Positions 1-7,229 are shown, counted from the first letter of the stretch. The stretch is DNA of 11,004 bases from Methanobacteriota archaeon (GCA_002726845.1 PBSP01000093.1:1-11004); one strand, 5' to 3'. The notes: a model not told the origin generated them from the sequence alone. Numbers and translations: made by a program.

Positions 1-1525
1 GTAAAGAGGTTAAGGAGGCTGCTTGACGAAGTGCTTTCTTTTCGAGGCCGTTTTCAGGTAAGCGTTGATTCATCGGAAGATGAAGTGCATCTTTTCGATG
101 TGACCGTCCCAAAAACGGTACACGTACCTCCAACGAATGCGCCATTGAGTGACGATCAACAAGGCGAAGTTGAAAATTGCTCAGTTGTCCATGGTCCAAT
201 TCAAATTGCAAGGTTGACTGCAAAGATTGCAGATGCTTTTCCGGTCGATGATCTACCTCCCACCAACGTCCATCGGTCACATCCAATGCCCCTGAATCGA
301 AGGTTTTTGTGAATTGATGATTCAACATTTTAATGCGTTTCCTAAGTTCACTTTTGTGAGATTCCAAATTGGAATACCGAGGATAACCAGCATGAATTTC
401 GTCTGCCCCTTGGCCACACAATCCAACACGAACCGATTGAGCCATCGTTTTGAACAACGGTTGAAAGAACAACACAGAGACATCGAGGTCCTCTCCATGC
501 CATGACAACATCGGCAAGTGCTTTGCGAACGAGTCGCTCTCCATGATGGATTGATGATGGTTCAAATCCAACGAAGAGGCCACCAATTCAGCGGCAACCC
601 AATCCGGATTGTCTTCGCTTTCGGCGACCGTCCAGCATTCGGGTGTTGGTCGGTCGTAGCGTTGTGCTGCGTCGTTGGCAACAGCGGCGACCAAAGATGA
701 ATCGAGACCACCTGAAAGGACGATTCCAACAGGGACATCGGACATCAGTCGCTGCCCAACACTATCGATAAAGCCATCAAGCAAACGTTGTGCTCCGAGA
801 GATTCGTTGTATGCAGTAACTGGTTCGATTCTCGGATTCGAAAATCGATGTGAATCGACAAGAACGGGTACCCCTTCTTTCAACGACCATACCTCAACCG
901 TTCCTGGCCGCACCTGATGGACGTCGGCGAACAACGTGGTTGCATCAAGCGGGTACTCCCAAACGAGTCGGGCCATCAACGCACATTCGTCCAGTTGAGG
1001 CTTGTATTCTGGGTGCGCTCGCAGCGCTTTGACTTCACTTGAAAAGAGCAAGGAATCTCCCACGCGTGTCCGAATTAAGGGTTTGATACCCATTTCATCT
1101 CTCGCCAAAATCAACTGATGATTCACTGGATTCCATAATGCAAAAGCGAACATTCCATCCAGTTGCTGAATCCACGCTGCGTGATCTTTTGCCGAAGCAT
1201 CTTGATTGCCTCTGCTTGTTTGTTCGAACAATGCGAGAATTGTTTCACTATCGCCAAAGGTTGTCCATGAGTAACTTGACAATGATGAGCGTATGGATTC
1301 AAAATTGTATATTTCTCCATTAGCAATCAAAACGTTTCCCTCTTGCGACTGAATGGGCTGAGGACTGCCCTCCAGATCGACGATTGCAAGCCGCACGTGT
1401 CCAAGACAGACCTCAGAGTCGTGCCACAGCCCAGAACCGTCTGGACCGCGATGATGTTGTAAGGAAACCATCTTGTTGACTATGCTTGGATCGGGGGCAC
1501 CAAGCATGCCAGAAAGCCCACACAT
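1..1525 (-). CDS. asnB: Asparagine synthase (glutamine-hydrolysing), 3' end cut by window edge
   Basis: Predicted cytoplasmic enzyme that makes asparagine from aspartate, ATP and glutamine-derived ammonia. The start gives MCGLSG, so Cys2 is the N-terminal nucleophile of the class II glutaminase domain once Met is removed. Other glutaminase motifs are HHRGPDGSG (24-32), RLAIVD (45-50), NGEIYN (69-74), GDSET, LDGMFAFALW and FSSEVKAL. The synthetase domain carries the ATP PP-loop SGGLDSS (271-277) and GQGADEIHAGYPRY (from 371). That motif has Gln372 where the E. coli enzyme has a catalytic Glu; from memory GQGADE is common in archaeal members. 508 residues are visible, against roughly 590-620 usual for the family, so about 100 C-terminal residues lie outside the window. 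A TATA box sits about 26 nt upstream of the ATG, so it probably has its own leaderless promoter. A paralogue amidating another substrate cannot be excluded. Confidence 0.93.
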   Translation of the reverse strand, partial: MCGLSGMLGAPDPSIVNKMVSLQHHRGPDGSGLWHDSEVCLGHVRLAIVDLEGSPQPIQSQEGNVLIANGEIYNFESIRSSLSSYSWTTFGDSETILALFEQTSRGNQDASAKDHAAWIQQLDGMFAFALWNPVNHQLILARDEMGIKPLIRTRVGDSLLFSSEVKALRAHPEYKPQLDECALMARLVWEYPLDATTLFADVHQVRPGTVEVWSLKEGVPVLVDSHRFSNPRIEPVTAYNESLGAQRLLDGFIDSVGQRLMSDVPVGIVLSGGLDSSLVAAVANDAAQRYDRPTPECWTVAESEDNPDWVAAELVASSLDLNHHQSIMESDSFAKHLPMLSWHGEDLDVSVLFFQPLFKTMAQSVRVGLCGQGADEIHAGYPRYSNLESHKSELRKRIKMLNHQFTKTFDSGALDVTDGRWWEVDHRPEKHLQSLQSTLQFELDHGQLSNFQLRLVDRHSMAHSLEVRVPFLGRSHRKDALHLPMNQRLPENGLEKKALRQAASLTSL

Positions 1526-1545
1526 GAGTCAGATGCACGGGCTGT

Positions 1546-1558
1546 TGGATATATACAG
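1546..1558 (-). promoter_or_regulatory. TATA box of the asparagine synthase gene
   Basis: On the minus strand the sequence reads CTGTATATATCC. The core TATATATC (1548-1555) is centred about 26.5 nt before the ATG at 1525, the spacing expected for an archaeal TATA box when transcription starts at or next to the start codon. The purine-rich AAAAGCAA just upstream could be the TFB recognition element. No Shine-Dalgarno match lies before the ATG, which fits a leaderless message. This is the clearest promoter in the window. Confidence 0.65.
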
Positions 1559-1574
1559 TTGCTTTTGCATAAAA

Positions 1575-1685
1575 CTACCAAAGCGGATACTTGAAAGCCG
1601 TTACGGCGAGTAGTATTACTGCGATGCCAAAGAATGTGTAGTACACGGACTGCGGGGGTTCTTTCGTTTCGTCGTCACCGTACAT
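1575..1685 (-). CDS. Single-span membrane microprotein (36 aa)
   Basis: A 36-residue reading frame starts with ATG, preceded by GGGAG and a five-base spacer, a reasonable ribosome binding site. The protein has a charged N-terminus (MYGDDETKEPP), a hydrophobic stretch YYTFFGIAVILLAVTAF (15-31) and a short end KYPLW. This predicts one membrane span, with the acidic N-terminus probably on the outside (lysine follows the span). It sits 57 nt downstream of the kinase-family gene and 49 nt upstream of asparagine synthase. I do not recognise the family. Size and layout recall small translocase or respiratory-complex accessory subunits, but no motif decides. It could be a chance frame, although the SD match, an upstream TATA-like box and the clean hydrophobic core argue for a real gene. 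Confidence 0.5.
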   Translation of the reverse strand: MYGDDETKEPPQSVYYTFFGIAVILLAVTAFKYPLW

Positions 1686-1720
1686 AAGCGCTCCCGAATT
1701 ACCCTACATCAATTGATTCT

Positions 1721-1728
1721 AAAATATG
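1721..1728 (-). promoter_or_regulatory. Possible TATA box of the membrane microprotein
   Basis: The minus strand reads CATATTTT here, in the AT-rich gap between the kinase-family gene and the microprotein. A transcript starting about 26 nt downstream would begin near 1699. It would have a leader of roughly 14 nt carrying the GGGAG ribosome binding site. Position and composition are the only support. Confidence 0.35.
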
Positions 1729-1742
1729 GCGGCCAAATCGTC

Positions 1743-2372
1743 TCAAATAACACCCAAAAACGGATTCAAGACAAGAACGACGGCCAACGGGATCAACAAC
1801 ATCGTGGCGTTGTCGTCAATGTAGCGCAAACGCGGCCACTCTGCAGCAACACAAATCGGTGCCATCAGAGGCACGAGCAACCAAGGGGTTGCAAACGAAT
1901 ACGCACAGAACGCCCAAATGGCAGCGATTCCAACGGTCCCAGCCAGTATGACCGTTTTTGTTGACACGCCTTTTCGCCGCAATTCTCCAAGCAGCGGGTC
2001 ACCCAAAGAAAGACTCAGAATCAATGGATATGCATAAGCTTCATGTGGAGCAAGAAGAAACACCATTCCTACGCCCAATGCTCCCCATGCAAGTGCAGAG
2101 ACTTGTTTTGCTTCATACGAACGTTGACCTACAATGGTCCAGCCCATGCGCAAACGTAGTGTTTCTCCGGCGACTGCAATCAGAATTACTGCCGAAACAA
2201 CTTGTTCTAGATCGAGAGAGAACCAATCGGCTACGTCCTCACCGAACTCGAAGTACAAAAACGGAAGCAAAGACATCGCAAGGTGAATGCCACGTCGCAA
2301 AAGGTGACCGGACAAGCCTCCTACGGACAATTCGACCGGGTTGGTTAATTCGACTTGATCACTCATGCTCAT
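1743..2372 (-). CDS. Dolichol/polyprenol kinase-family membrane protein (SEC59-like)
   Basis: A 209-residue, very hydrophobic protein with about six predicted membrane segments. Three signatures match the CTP-dependent dolichol kinase / phytol kinase / phosphatidate cytidylyltransferase-like family: RRGIHL near the N-terminus (26-31), GDPLLGELRRKGVSTKT in the middle (124-140) and IDDNATMLLIPL near the end (185-196), resembling the family's DDN-x-x-IPL. The usual KT-x-EGS motif is seen only as KTVILAGTVG, without the Glu. Family members phosphorylate isoprenoid alcohols with CTP, so a role in isoprenoid salvage or glycan-carrier phosphorylation is plausible; the substrate is not known. The start overlaps the end of the MeaB gene by 14 nt. 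A second ATG at 2366 would leave 8 nt of overlap. Translational coupling with MeaB is likely. Confidence 0.68.
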   Translation of the reverse strand: MSMSDQVELTNPVELSVGGLSGHLLRRGIHLAMSLLPFLYFEFGEDVADWFSLDLEQVVSAVILIAVAGETLRLRMGWTIVGQRSYEAKQVSALAWGALGVGMVFLLAPHEAYAYPLILSLSLGDPLLGELRRKGVSTKTVILAGTVGIAAIWAFCAYSFATPWLLVPLMAPICVAAEWPRLRYIDDNATMLLIPLAVVLVLNPFLGVI

Positions 2373-3285
2373 CCCTTAGTTGAGCATATGCTTCCTCAAA
2401 GGACATCAACCCTTCCTCGACATTTGACAAGACGGTGTCAAATTTTGGGTGTTCAAGAAGTAGCCGCTCATGGTGAGAAAGAAAACGTTCGCGCCAGCGC
2501 GCTCGTGCAGCACGAGCCGATTGTTTGAGTGCAAGCAGTTTTGTTGAGGTTTCAGCAACACCAGTCCCATGGAGAGCACTCACCAAACGAACCTCAGGAG
2601 CTTCATCGTGACCAAGTTGCAACGATTCACGCAATTCGTTGGCATGGCGTTGAGCCCCATCAAGATCGGATTTGTTAACGATTACAGCGTCTGCAAGTTC
2701 CAACAATCCAGCCTTCTCCGCTTGAATCCCATCTCCTCGTGCTGGACCTTCAATCAGGACAATACGATCTGCGACCGCTGCACAACGAACTTCAGACTGC
2801 CCAGCGCCAACCGTCTCAATCACCACTTTATCCCAGCCGACCTCTAGTAAGCAGAACGCCATGTCTCGAACCACCAATGGTACCGAACCACTGGTTCTTC
2901 GTGTAGCGACAGAACGGACGTACACCATGTGCTTCTTGTTCTCGTCGTCGACGATGCTCATACGAACTCGGTCACCGAGAAGAGCACCTCCAGAACGAGG
3001 GGATGAAGGGTCAACAGCAAGCACAGCAACGCGAATTCCGCTTTCGACCCACTCGTGCAAAAAACGGTCGAGAAGACACGATTTCCCCACACCAGGGGGG
3101 CCTGTCAGTGCAAGAATTTTCCAATCAGAAACATCGTGTTGCGATTCAGGAAATCGAACCTCCCCGTTCTCAATCGATGAGAGAAGGCGAGCGAGTGCAC
3201 GTCGATCGCCTGATTTCGCAGCATCGATTCGATCGTTCAAATTCTCACCTTGATTCGGACGGGTTCCAGTACCAGCCTTCACCAT
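2359..3285 (-). CDS. meaB: Methylmalonyl-CoA mutase-associated GTPase (MeaB/ArgK family)
   Basis: G3E-family P-loop GTPase that protects and reloads B12-dependent methylmalonyl-CoA mutase by gating cofactor transfer. Residues numbered from the ATG at 3285: an N-terminal helical arm DRRALARLLSSIE (27-39), Walker A GPPGVGKS (62-69), VDPSSPRSGGALLGDRVRM (91-109), ETVGAGQSEV (157-166) and guanine-specificity motif NKSD (204-207). The length of 308 aa is close to family size. The ATG lies 41 nt inside the upstream mutase-subunit gene. A TTG at 3240, preceded by AAGGTGAG, would start two residues into LNDRIDAAKSGDRRALAR and remove the overlap, so the true start is uncertain. Further upstream extension in this frame runs antisense-free through the mutase gene but has no family similarity. 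Neighbours (mutase subunit before, carboxylase cassette across the divergent promoter) support the assignment. Confidence 0.93.
   Translation of the reverse strand: MVKAGTGTRPNQGENLNDRIDAAKSGDRRALARLLSSIENGEVRFPESQHDVSDWKILALTGPPGVGKSCLLDRFLHEWVESGIRVAVLAVDPSSPRSGGALLGDRVRMSIVDDENKKHMVYVRSVATRRTSGSVPLVVRDMAFCLLEVGWDKVVIETVGAGQSEVRCAAVADRIVLIEGPARGDGIQAEKAGLLELADAVIVNKSDLDGAQRHANELRESLQLGHDEAPEVRLVSALHGTGVAETSTKLLALKQSARAARARWRERFLSHHERLLLEHPKFDTVLSNVEEGLMSFEEAYAQLRDEHE
3238..3252 (-). promoter_or_regulatory. Ribosome binding site and alternative TTG start of meaB
   Basis: On the minus strand AAGGTGAG lies just before a TTG codon at 3240-3238. It matches the archaeal Shine-Dalgarno complement (AGGTGA) with about five bases of spacing. 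It spans the stop codon of the mutase subunit gene, so the ribosome ending that gene could restart here. This competes with the ATG at 3285. Confidence 0.35.
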
Positions 3286-3697
3286 GACCAACACCAGCGT
3301 CGTCTCTTTGAGTGGCAGTTGCAATGAATTCAACCATCTCTTCCGATGTTGTCCCAGGGCCAAACAGTGCTCGGACACCTGCCGCAAACAATGGCGGTCG
3401 ATCGTCTTCCGGGATGATACCTCCACCAAAAACAATGACGTCACCCATGCCATGCTCCCGAAGCGTTTCACATATGCGAGGGAAAAGATGCCCATGAGCA
3501 CCAGAAAGCGAAGAGAGACCCAAAAGCACGGCGTCCTCATCTCGAACCGTTTCAATAATTTGCTCAGGTGTTCGTCGCAGTCCCGTGTAAATGACTTCAT
3601 GACCGGCATCGCGGAGCGCACGTGCGACGACCTTTGCGCCACGATCGTGTCCATCCAGTCCCGGTTTTGCGATGACAATGCGCAGTGGCTGGTCCAT
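3245..3697 (-). CDS. mcmA2: Methylmalonyl-CoA mutase, B12-binding small subunit
   Basis: Stand-alone cobalamin-binding subunit of methylmalonyl-CoA mutase, which interconverts methylmalonyl-CoA and succinyl-CoA. From the ATG at 3697 the protein has 150 residues. It opens with the typical RIVIAKPGLDGHDRGAKVVARAL, holding the B12 motif DGHDRG (15-20) with the cobalt-ligand His17. Then come TGLRRTPEQI, GLSSLSGAHGHLFP and FGGGIIPEDD, the expected base-binding Ser and Gly-rich loops. The catalytic TIM-barrel large subunit is not here, so the mutase is of the split archaeal type. An ATG at 3751 would add 18 residues that do not look like the family. I prefer 3697 because a TATA-like box lies about 26 nt before it and family members begin at this point. 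The 3' end overlaps or abuts meaB, implying co-translation. Confidence 0.92.
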   Translation of the reverse strand: MDQPLRIVIAKPGLDGHDRGAKVVARALRDAGHEVIYTGLRRTPEQIIETVRDEDAVLLGLSSLSGAHGHLFPRICETLREHGMGDVIVFGGGIIPEDDRPPLFAAGVRALFGPGTTSEEMVEFIATATQRDDAGVGHGEGWYWNPSESR

Positions 3698-3719
3698 GGC
3701 GCGAGGAGTTGAACGTTGG

Positions 3720-3727
3720 TTATCAAA
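3720..3727 (-). promoter_or_regulatory. TATA-like box for the mutase subunit / meaB operon
   Basis: The minus strand reads TTTGATAA, centred about 26.5 nt before the ATG at 3697. No Shine-Dalgarno match precedes that ATG, so a leaderless transcript is plausible. Together with the box at 3768-3776 it forms a compact divergent promoter region of about 100 bp. Confidence 0.4.
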
Positions 3728-3767
3728 GAGTCGTTGATTTCTTTTCATCACTCAACGATTCGGGGAT

Positions 3768-3776
3768 GATATCAAA
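3768..3776 (+). promoter_or_regulatory. TATA-like box for the acyltransferase gene
   Basis: The sequence GATATCAAA is centred about 28 nt before the ATG at 3800. It contains the palindrome TGATATCA (3767-3774), so the same element could in principle position transcription in either direction. On the minus strand it lies 22-25 nt before the alternative mutase-subunit starts at 3751 and 3748. Evidence is composition and spacing only. Confidence 0.35.
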
Positions 3777-3799
3777 TGCGGAACCCTCTTTGGAGCAAC

Positions 3800-5410
3800 A
3801 TGGCTTGGGAGAAGGACCCCCCAAATCTCCAACCTAGCAAAGGGTATTTGCGAATTCGGAAAGTGAATCGAGCAATCATGGAAACGTGGTTTCGTGAAAT
3901 TTCGATTGTCGACGTGGACACGGTACCAGAAGACGGGGGAATCATCTACACCGCTTGGCACCCCGGAGGACTTGTCGACCCGATGCTCATGATGGCAGCA
4001 TTGCCTGGTGGACTTACGTTTGCTGCAAAATCGACTCTGTTCAAAATCCCAATCTTATCTCGTATTATGAAATGGATGAACGTACAGCCCGTCCAACGCC
4101 ATCAAGACGGTGATGCAACACCTGAAGAGCGGAAAGCAACGAATTCAAAACTTATCGAGACACTCGCCGAACGCGTCGCTTGTGGTGAGCGAATCGCCAT
4201 ATTCCCGGAGGGGATGAGTCATACTGAATCCCATGCTGTTGAAATGAAGACCGGTGCTGCCCGAATTTTTCTCAAAGCACATCGGAGAGCATTGGAACTT
4301 GGAAAACCCACACCACACATCGTTCCGTTGGGTCTTCATTACAGCGATCAGCATTCCTTTCGAGAACGCGTCAGTTTGCAAATCAATCGTCCGATGGAAA
4401 CACCACCGCTTCCCGGTGAAGAAGGGGCGCCAAAACCCACCGAAGAGCAACTGCAACATTTCGGTGAAGATGCGCACGATCGTGCGTGGTGTCAGAACGT
4501 CACATCCTTACTTCAAACGGAAATCAATCGAACCAGTCATGCTCAGGAATCTTGGGAAGACCGGGAGCTGGTCTGGCGGGCAAGAAGGATGATTCACACC
4601 ATACGAAGCGGTGAAAAGGTATCGAAAATCGAATACAAAGAGGCTGTTTTGGGCTCAAGACGCGTTCGGGCTGCATGGCAATACCTATCGGTGAATGATT
4701 CCAAACGTACCAAGCAAATTGAAGAACGCTTCAAGAAGCACCATCACGAAATGGAACGAATCCAACTACGCTCATGGGAACTGAAGGACAGAAAAAGAAA
4801 AATTTCCAAGTCTTCCTTCGTGAAAAATCTCGCGTTGTGGATTTGGTCTGCCTCATGGATGCTTGGTTTTGTCACATGGTCGGCGATGATTGCAACGGGA
4901 GTGCCCTATCTCTTTGTTCGTTACCTTGTTCGGATCAAATCAAGACATGAGGACAATAAAGCGGGAATTGGATCGATGAAACTTCTATATTCTGTTGCTC
5001 TGTACCCCCTTTGGTGGAGCATCTGTGCGATAAGTCTTGGTTGGTTCATCGCATCGGCGTCCTCACCCCTTCAAGACTTCAACCTGCCTGGCCTCATTTT
5101 GCCTGTGCTTGCAGCAATTCCGTGGCCGCTTGTTTCCATCATTTTGGTCATCTGGTGGCCTATTTCTGCACGTTTGCATCTCAAGTTGTATCAGCGGTTA
5201 AGCAAATCATGGAAAAATCTACGGCTGTGGTTCAAATTACGCAGCGGCCAAATTGAGTGGGAAGCGCTTACGAAGGCTCATCAATCCCTAGCCATGGAGA
5301 TGGCTTCGATTGGAGACGACTTGCTTTTACCCGGTGATGCCGATTGGGTCGACCCACCTGCAGGTAAGGACGATTGGGAAATGGTACATTTCCGTGCATC
5401 GGAAGGATGA
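3800..5410 (+). CDS. PlsC-type membrane acyltransferase
   Basis: Glycerol-phosphate/lysophospholipid acyltransferase-fold protein of 536 residues. Numbered from the ATG at 3800, the catalytic motif is HPGGLVDPM (54-62), an H-x5-D variant of the family H-x4-D like HPN-x-x-x-DP in bacterial homologues. It is followed by AAKSTLFKIPILSRIMKW, VQPVQRH, and FPEGMSHTE (135-143) with a GAARIFLKA stretch, the acceptor-phosphate binding block. After a charged helical linker (about 280-340) come three predicted membrane spans, at about 343-367, 396-418 and 432-455, then a soluble acidic tail. Family role: moving acyl chains from acyl-CoA or acyl-ACP to a glycerophosphate or lysolipid at the inner membrane face. 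An ATG at 3776 would add eight residues. I prefer 3800 because GGAG lies four bases before it and a TATA-like box about 28 nt before it. The acceptor cannot be told from sequence. Confidence 0.85.
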   Translation: MAWEKDPPNLQPSKGYLRIRKVNRAIMETWFREISIVDVDTVPEDGGIIYTAWHPGGLVDPMLMMAALPGGLTFAAKSTLFKIPILSRIMKWMNVQPVQRHQDGDATPEERKATNSKLIETLAERVACGERIAIFPEGMSHTESHAVEMKTGAARIFLKAHRRALELGKPTPHIVPLGLHYSDQHSFRERVSLQINRPMETPPLPGEEGAPKPTEEQLQHFGEDAHDRAWCQNVTSLLQTEINRTSHAQESWEDRELVWRARRMIHTIRSGEKVSKIEYKEAVLGSRRVRAAWQYLSVNDSKRTKQIEERFKKHHHEMERIQLRSWELKDRKRKISKSSFVKNLALWIWSASWMLGFVTWSAMIATGVPYLFVRYLVRIKSRHEDNKAGIGSMKLLYSVALYPLWWSICAISLGWFIASASSPLQDFNLPGLILPVLAAIPWPLVSIILVIWWPISARLHLKLYQRLSKSWKNLRLWFKLRSGQIEWEALTKAHQSLAMEMASIGDDLLLPGDADWVDPPAGKDDWEMVHFRASEG

Positions 5411-5466
5411 GGTGTTGTGACGTATTGAAGGGCAACGAATAAGAGCGTTATGCCCAACCAACAGTC

Positions 5467-5476
5467 GGTGAGAAGG
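5467..5476 (+). promoter_or_regulatory. Ribosome binding site selecting the carboxyltransferase start
   Basis: GGTGAGAAGG directly precedes ATG at 5477. GGTGA fits the 3' end of archaeal 16S rRNA with about five bases of spacing. The upstream in-frame ATG at 5450 has no such site, and the nine residues it would add (MPNQQSVRR) are unlike the family. Confidence 0.5.
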
Positions 5477-7030
5477 ATGTCCTCCACAGAACAACGTCTA
5501 AACGACTTACGTGCCAGAAAGGCTCGAAGTGAAGCTGGTGGAGGTCAAGCAAGAATTGACGCTCAACACAACCGAGGAAAAATGACGGCTAGGGAACGTT
5601 TGGACATGTTGCTTGATGAGGGCACATTCCAAGAGATCGATGCCCTCGTTGAACACCGATGTCGAGATTTTGATATGGACAAGAACGTTATTCCAGGTGA
5701 TGGTGTAGTTACAGGCCACGGAAAAATCAACGGTCGAGAAGTCTTTGCATTTGCGCAGGACTTTACTGTCTATGGAGGGTCCTTGGGTGAAATGCACGGT
5801 CTCAAAATATGCAAGGTCCTTGACATGGCATTGAAAACAGGACGTCCTGTCATCGGCCTCAACGATTCAGGCGGCGCACGAATACAGGAAGGTGTCGCAT
5901 CATTGGGATCGTATGCTGAAATCTTTTTCCGGAACGTTCGAGCTTCTGGCGTTGTACCCCAAATCAGCGTTATCATGGGCCCTTGTGCAGGTGGAGCAGT
6001 CTACAGTCCCGCAATTACCGATTTTGTCATCATGGTTGACAAAACCGCACACATGTTCATCACAGGTCCAGAGGTAATCAAGACCGTTACAAACGAAGTT
6101 GTCTCCTTTGAAGACTTGGGGGGTGCGATGACCCACGCTTCTAAATCCGGTGTCTCGCATTTCACTGCAGACAGCGATGATGCTGCAATTCAATTGGCTC
6201 GAGATCTGTGCGATATGTTTCCCTCGAACAACATGGACCGTGCTCCTGTAAGGAAAACCTCCGATTCTCCCGAACGGATGTGTGAGGCTTTGGATACCAT
6301 CATTCCGCAAGATGCAAACAAACCTTACGACGTTACCGACGTTGTTCGCGAAATCCTCGATGATGGAGGCTTTCTGGAAGTTCAAGCAGATTATGCAATG
6401 AACATTGTTTGTGGTTTTGGTCATCTTGCGGGACACACCGTCGGCGTTGTTGCCAATCAACCGAAGGTTCTCGCAGGCTGTTTGGACATCGATGCGAGTG
6501 ACAAAGCAGCACGATTTGTTCGGTTCTGCGACGCATTCAACATCCCCCTTCTGACACTTGAGGACGTTCCTGGATTCCTTCCGGGTACGAATCAAGAGTG
6601 GGGGGGTATCATCCGCCACGGTGCGAAATTGCTGTATGCGTATGCAGAGGCGACGGTCCCCAAACTAACGGTTATTCTCAGAAAAGCCTACGGAGGGGCC
6701 TACGACGTGATGTCGTCAAAACACATTCGTGGCGATTACAACGTCGCTTGGCCAAGCGCTGAATTGGCGGTCATGGGTGCTGATGGTGCCGTTGAAATCA
6801 TTCACAGGCGACGCATCAAAAACGCACGAAACCAAGAACAAGAACGAGAGCGATTGGTACAAGACTTTACCGATACATTCGCCAATCCATACAAGGCAGC
6901 AGCAATGGGATACATCGATGATGTCATCGAACCGAAAGAGACGCGCTCACGCCTTTCTCGAGCGTTGTTGATGCTGCTTGAGAAAGAGGAAATTCGTCCA
7001 GCGAAGAAACACGGCAACATACCACTATGA
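5477..7030 (+). CDS. pccB: Propionyl-CoA carboxylase carboxyltransferase (beta) subunit
   Basis: Carboxyltransferase that moves the carboxyl group from carboxybiotin to propionyl-CoA, giving methylmalonyl-CoA. 517 residues, the usual length. It starts with the helical EQRLNDLRARKA block and GKMTARERLDMLLD. The first crotonase-like domain holds GVVTGHGKINGREVFAFAQD, NDSGGARIQEGV and the oxyanion-hole block GPCAGGAVYSPAITD (168-182). The second holds DVPGFLPGTNQEWGGIIRHGAKLLYAYAEA and RKAYGGAYDVMSSKHIRGD. Asp410, in GGAYD, corresponds to the residue reported to favour propionyl-CoA over acetyl-CoA in Streptomyces PccB. Methylmalonyl-CoA decarboxylase alpha subunits are close relatives and hard to separate. 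No sodium-pump membrane subunit is seen here, and the mutase genes nearby favour carboxylase. The next gene follows nine bases later, so it is the first gene of a carboxylase cassette. An upstream ATG at 5450 is possible. Confidence 0.93.
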   Translation: MSSTEQRLNDLRARKARSEAGGGQARIDAQHNRGKMTARERLDMLLDEGTFQEIDALVEHRCRDFDMDKNVIPGDGVVTGHGKINGREVFAFAQDFTVYGGSLGEMHGLKICKVLDMALKTGRPVIGLNDSGGARIQEGVASLGSYAEIFFRNVRASGVVPQISVIMGPCAGGAVYSPAITDFVIMVDKTAHMFITGPEVIKTVTNEVVSFEDLGGAMTHASKSGVSHFTADSDDAAIQLARDLCDMFPSNNMDRAPVRKTSDSPERMCEALDTIIPQDANKPYDVTDVVREILDDGGFLEVQADYAMNIVCGFGHLAGHTVGVVANQPKVLAGCLDIDASDKAARFVRFCDAFNIPLLTLEDVPGFLPGTNQEWGGIIRHGAKLLYAYAEATVPKLTVILRKAYGGAYDVMSSKHIRGDYNVAWPSAELAVMGADGAVEIIHRRRIKNARNQEQERERLVQDFTDTFANPYKAAAMGYIDDVIEPKETRSRLSRALLMLLEKEEIRPAKKHGNIPL

Positions 7031-7039
7031 GGAAGTAAC

Positions 7040-7225
7040 ATGAGCGATGAAGCAACACGAAGAATCGCAGCTATCGCTGCAGTTCTGAACCTTCTTGAAA
7101 GCGGAGATGACACATCGCAGCGTGGACGACAGCGTGGTGAAGCATGGTCGCAGGATCATCGAAGGATGAACACTGGACGGTCTTCGCTCATGAATCATAG
7201 GAGCAATCGAAGCCCTTGGAGATGA
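7040..7225 (+). CDS. Small protein in the acyl-CoA carboxylase cassette (61 aa)
   Basis: A 61-residue, basic, arginine-rich protein between the carboxyltransferase and the biotin carrier genes, nine bases after one and four before the other, with GAGGAA seven to eight bases before its ATG. It has a short hydrophobic helix ATRRIAAIAAVLNLLES (5-21), then a polar Gln/Arg/Ser-rich tail ending in SPWR. I do not recognise a family with certainty. Helix plus tail ending in a Trp-Arg motif recall the small epsilon subunits of actinobacterial acyl-CoA carboxylases and the soluble ends of decarboxylase delta subunits. By position it is probably an accessory or assembly subunit of the enzyme. There is no full membrane span, so a classic OadG-type sodium-pump subunit is unlikely. 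Confidence 0.7.
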   Translation: MSDEATRRIAAIAAVLNLLESGDDTSQRGRQRGEAWSQDHRRMNTGRSSLMNHRSNRSPWR

Positions 7226-7229
7226 AACA

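Noticed and set aside
3286..3726. An N-terminal extension of MeaB to 455 residues.
   Set aside because: The frame stays open through the mutase subunit gene by chance. The extra residues show no MeaB similarity, and the family's normal N-terminus begins after 3285.
5900..6619. A 239-codon minus-strand frame opposite the carboxyltransferase gene.
   Set aside because: It lies wholly opposite a strongly conserved gene. Its translation is Cys/Asn/Val-rich without any recognisable motif.
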